Assembly: GCA_937871285.1 (NCBI GenBank)
Contig: CALMQS010000039.1
Span: 186,001 to 250,000, forward strand
Reading direction: 5' to 3'
Length of the DNA: 64,000 bases
From: an uncultured Sphingobacteriales bacterium
GTDB lineage: Bacteria; Bacteroidota; Bacteroidia; Chitinophagales; Chitinophagaceae
The notes beneath the pieces are model-generated. The model had not been told where the DNA came from. It saw nothing but the letters and a program-made list of their open reading frames with translations, and did not search any database. Made by a program: the position numbers and the translations under genes. The stretch's first letter is position 1. Every line of letters begins with the position of its first letter. Below, piece by piece: positions 61,575 to 64,000 of this stretch.

Positions 61575-62828
61575 TTACGGTTGATGAATTTGCTTCCGGT
61601 AAACAAACCATGCGGTAGTAAAAGTGGCCGCTATAAAATAAAGGATCAGCAGGGCATTGATGACCATATTGCCATCCCCGGCGCCAAACCAGCCACCCTG
61701 CCGGTAAAGAATGGTGATACCAAAAATATTTTTCAGGCTTTCCCATACCAGTGCGGATACGTTCCCGTCGGCCAAATCGGTAAAAGCATACACATGCAGG
61801 AAAATAAATAACCCGTAAATGAAAATTCCCGGGCTGCCTATGGAGGCGATGTTGGCAAATAAATAAGATACAAAAGCAAGCAGCACTAACAATTGCACCC
61901 AGCTCCAGGCCTGCAATGCCGTTGAACTGGCAGGGTTATATTTTTCAAAATGATACACATCTTCAATTTTGTATACCGGGTACTTTTCATTTACATCGGC
62001 AGGGCGCCAGCCGGTAGGCATTAGCCAGATGCGCCATTTGTCTTTCATGCTTTTGGTTCGCCAGGCGTCTGTAATGAGCAGCCAAAGGTGCTGAAAATTA
62101 ATTTTAACAGGATTCCAGGTTTGTGCCGGCCGGGTAATGCCGTATACGGGCGGAACATCCGGCAGTTCGGGCTGGTAGGTGCCAAACCATTTATCCCATA
62201 AAATGAAGATCTGTCCGTAGTTCTTATCTATGTATTCCTTATTAATGGCATGGTGTACCCTGTGATGCGAAGGGGTAACAATAATTTTTTCTAAGAAACC
62301 CATTTTGCCGATATGCTGTGTATGGTACCAGAATTGAGCAAACAGGTGCAGGGGCGCCACTATAGCAATTACCTGCCCGGGTACGCCCAATAGCGCCGCG
62401 GGTAAAAGAAAAATGACGAAAATGCTTATAATCCCTGAAATGCTCTGGCGCAGAGCACAGGCCAAATTAAACTCCTCGCTGCTATGGTGGATGATATGAT
62501 TGTTCCAGAAGAAATTGTATTCATGCGCGATGCGGTGCGTCCAGTAGCCCGAAAAATCCAGCGCAATAAAAGCGATAGCATAGGTAAGCACCGCGTTTTT
62601 TACGTGCACTACTGCCAGTTGGTCGTACATCCATTCGTAGGAGATAACAATAATGCTCAGTCCCAGCACATCTTTGGTAACATTGGTAACGCCGCTGCTC
62701 AGGCTGCTGATCATATCCATATTGCGCACGGTGTCATTACCTTTTTTCCAGCCGTACCATTTTTCAAACAATACCAGTATCAAAAACGCCGGCATGGCAA
62801 CCAGTAATATCTTTCCATACGTTTCCAT
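61575..62828 (-). CDS. Sterol-desaturase/fatty acid hydroxylase-family membrane enzyme
   Basis: 417 residues. The first half carries the eight-histidine di-iron motif: THRIAHE (HX3H), NHIIHHSSEE (HX2HH) and SHHRVHHA (HX2HH). Membrane segments lie on both sides, and the last 130 residues have more hydrophobic helices, which is longer than a simple desaturase. It probably hydroxylates a lipid. It diverges from the LTA-synthase-like gene, and the 21-base gap to rlmN suggests one transcript. Confidence 0.9.
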   Translation of the reverse strand: METYGKILLVAMPAFLILVLFEKWYGWKKGNDTVRNMDMISSLSSGVTNVTKDVLGLSIIVISYEWMYDQLAVVHVKNAVLTYAIAFIALDFSGYWTHRIAHEYNFFWNNHIIHHSSEEFNLACALRQSISGIISIFVIFLLPAALLGVPGQVIAIVAPLHLFAQFWYHTQHIGKMGFLEKIIVTPSHHRVHHAINKEYIDKNYGQIFILWDKWFGTYQPELPDVPPVYGITRPAQTWNPVKINFQHLWLLITDAWRTKSMKDKWRIWLMPTGWRPADVNEKYPVYKIEDVYHFEKYNPASSTALQAWSWVQLLVLLAFVSYLFANIASIGSPGIFIYGLFIFLHVYAFTDLADGNVSALVWESLKNIFGITILYRQGGWFGAGDGNMVINALLILYFIAATFTTAWFVYRKQIHQP

Positions 62829-62937
62829 CGGCTATTGCAGATTCAATAAAGTTACAGATCATTTAAAAATTCATGCCTTAATAATAACACTTAATTTGCA
62901 GGTAAATTGTTATTTAAGTAAAGCATTGGAGCGATTC

Positions 62938-64000
62938 ATGGGCAGCCCTTTATTCAACTGGCGGAAAACAGCACCCCTTTTATTTTTTTTGAGGTACTAC
63001 CTTTTTTGGGTACTTGTTTTTTTCCTGCAGCGCCTTGTATTTGTATTGTATTACTACAGCCAGTTTCGGGAAGCCGGACCGGAGAAAATGCTGCAGGCTT
63101 TTGTATATGGATTACGGCTCGACCTGTCCATGACCGGCTATTTTGCAGCTATTCCGCTGCTTTTATTCATTGCCCAGCAGTTTACTAAAACTTTGTTCTT
63201 TAAAAAGGCATTAAAAATTTATACCTGGCTATTGCTTTTGACAACTACGCTTATTTCCGGTGGCGATCTGGGTATATATGAGAACTGGGGCGTAAAGCTC
63301 AATTACCGCGCCGTTTCTATGCTGGCGCACCCTGCCGAAGCTTTTGAAACCAGCAAATCTGCCCCGCTGCTGGTTCTCCTGCTGATCATGCTGGCTCAGC
63401 TTGTTGCTGCGGGCATTATATACCGGCTGTTGGTAAACAAAATGAAGATACCGGCAGGAAAATTACTGAGCCATGAAAAGATCGCATATTCCGTTCAGCT
63501 GCTGCTGATACCTGTATTCATTTTTCTAAGCATCCGTGGTGGCTGGCAGCAAATACCGGTCAATGAAAGCGTGGCTTATTTCAGCGCTTACCCGGTAGCC
63601 AATCATGCCGCAGTAAATACTCCGTGGCATCTCAGCAGTAGTGTTTTAAAGAACCGCCATAGCGGGCAAAAAAACATATACACGTATTTACCCGCTGGTG
63701 AAGCGGCTGAAAGAGTTGGTCATTTATACCAAAAGTATAGTGATGATTCAACCCGGTTTATATTAACGCAGCAAAGGCCTAACATCGTTTTTATCCAGTT
63801 AGAGAGCTTTACTGCCGGTGTTATACAGGAGCTTGGAGGAGATAGCGGTGTGGCGCCTAATATGAGTAAGCTGATCGGGGAAGGGATTTTATTTACAGAT
63901 ATATACGCGAGTGGCGTACGCACCGACCAGGGCATTATTGCTTTGCTGGGCGGGTTTCCTGCACAACCCCAAACCAATATTGTTAATCAGCCCGAAAAGC
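62938..64000 (+). CDS. LTA-synthase-like sulfatase-fold membrane protein (runs off the end)
   Basis: Partial: 354 codons from the ATG at 62938 to the window end. The N-terminal half has about five membrane segments (FFLRYYLFWVLVFFLQRLVF, YFAAIPLLLFIAQQF, LLVLLLIMLAQLVAAGIIY). A periplasmic domain then opens with PNIVFIQLESFTAG, where Glu289 and Thr292 fit the metal ligand and nucleophile of LtaS-type phosphotransferases. A later GVRTDQGIIALLGGFPAQP is also family-like. In Bacteroidota such proteins are thought to move phosphate-containing head groups onto envelope glycans or lipids, but the function here is unknown. Confidence 0.88.
   Translation, partial: MGSPLFNWRKTAPLLFFLRYYLFWVLVFFLQRLVFVLYYYSQFREAGPEKMLQAFVYGLRLDLSMTGYFAAIPLLLFIAQQFTKTLFFKKALKIYTWLLLLTTTLISGGDLGIYENWGVKLNYRAVSMLAHPAEAFETSKSAPLLVLLLIMLAQLVAAGIIYRLLVNKMKIPAGKLLSHEKIAYSVQLLLIPVFIFLSIRGGWQQIPVNESVAYFSAYPVANHAAVNTPWHLSSSVLKNRHSGQKNIYTYLPAGEAAERVGHLYQKYSDDSTRFILTQQRPNIVFIQLESFTAGVIQELGGDSGVAPNMSKLIGEGILFTDIYASGVRTDQGIIALLGGFPAQPQTNIVNQPEK

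Overview
This window looks like a Bacteroidota chromosome, most likely a Chitinophagaceae-type member of the order Chitinophagales. The grounds are two SusC/SusD pairs, a lamin-tail protein with a T9SS-style C-terminus, Bacteroidota-type RpoB and RpoC, a TTG-N19-TAnnTTTG promoter before rpoB, and few Shine-Dalgarno sites. Genus-level placement is not possible by eye.

Layout. (1) 163-1878, minus: a secreted lamin-tail-domain protein. (2) 1937-8202: an amine-use operon with an ethanolamine-type permease, a glutamine-synthetase-like ligase, an iron alcohol dehydrogenase, a gamma-glutamyl amide hydrolase and an aldehyde dehydrogenase. Together these read as a gamma-glutamylated ethanolamine-to-glycine route. 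(3) 8241-20775: a defence island. A broken ORF6N gene is followed by a seven-gene, mostly overlapping type I restriction operon: hsdM, a Schlafen/AlbA-type ATPase gene, hsdS, SIR2, HerA, rhuM, hsdR. The SIR2-HerA pair is a known antiphage module and sits inside the restriction operon in AT-rich DNA. (4) 21149-34740: an outer-membrane uptake locus with two SusC/SusD pairs, a fasciclin-like lipoprotein, other lipoproteins, and a phosphodiesterase-fold protein that has lost metal ligands and carries an inserted LamG domain. No glycan-cleaving enzyme is recognisable in it. (5) 34918-39797: Uma2 nuclease, PfkB sugar kinase, FAD oxidoreductase, a frameshifted Tat-exported metallophosphoesterase and an intact phosphodiesterase. 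(6) 40136-51736: rpoB, rpoC, a Skp/OmpH-like protein, an APC permease and the heptose-phosphate kinase rfaE1. (7) 51917-57025: a fructan-type locus with a decapitated LacI-type regulator, a GH32 enzyme, a GH32-like protein and a dehydrogenase fragment. (8) 57360-64000: a DUF2249 protein, two pseudouridine synthases, rlmN and a sterol-desaturase-type hydroxylase (all minus), then the start of an LTA-synthase-like gene running off the window end (plus).

A non-coding theme crosses these regions. Gaps between genes carry tracts written in 7-base units that are similar but not identical (4639-4842, 6687-6830, 43951-44035, 50486-50744). Two matching tracts lie inside the coding region of a pseudouridine synthase (60021-60083 and 60224-60307) and are translated as part of its low-complexity N-terminal extension. 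A separate array of a 12-base palindrome, mostly at 21-base spacing, lies inside the Schlafen-like gene. A 28-base GC-rich palindrome splits the ORF6N gene. I saw no tRNA, rRNA, CRISPR array or complete insertion sequence.
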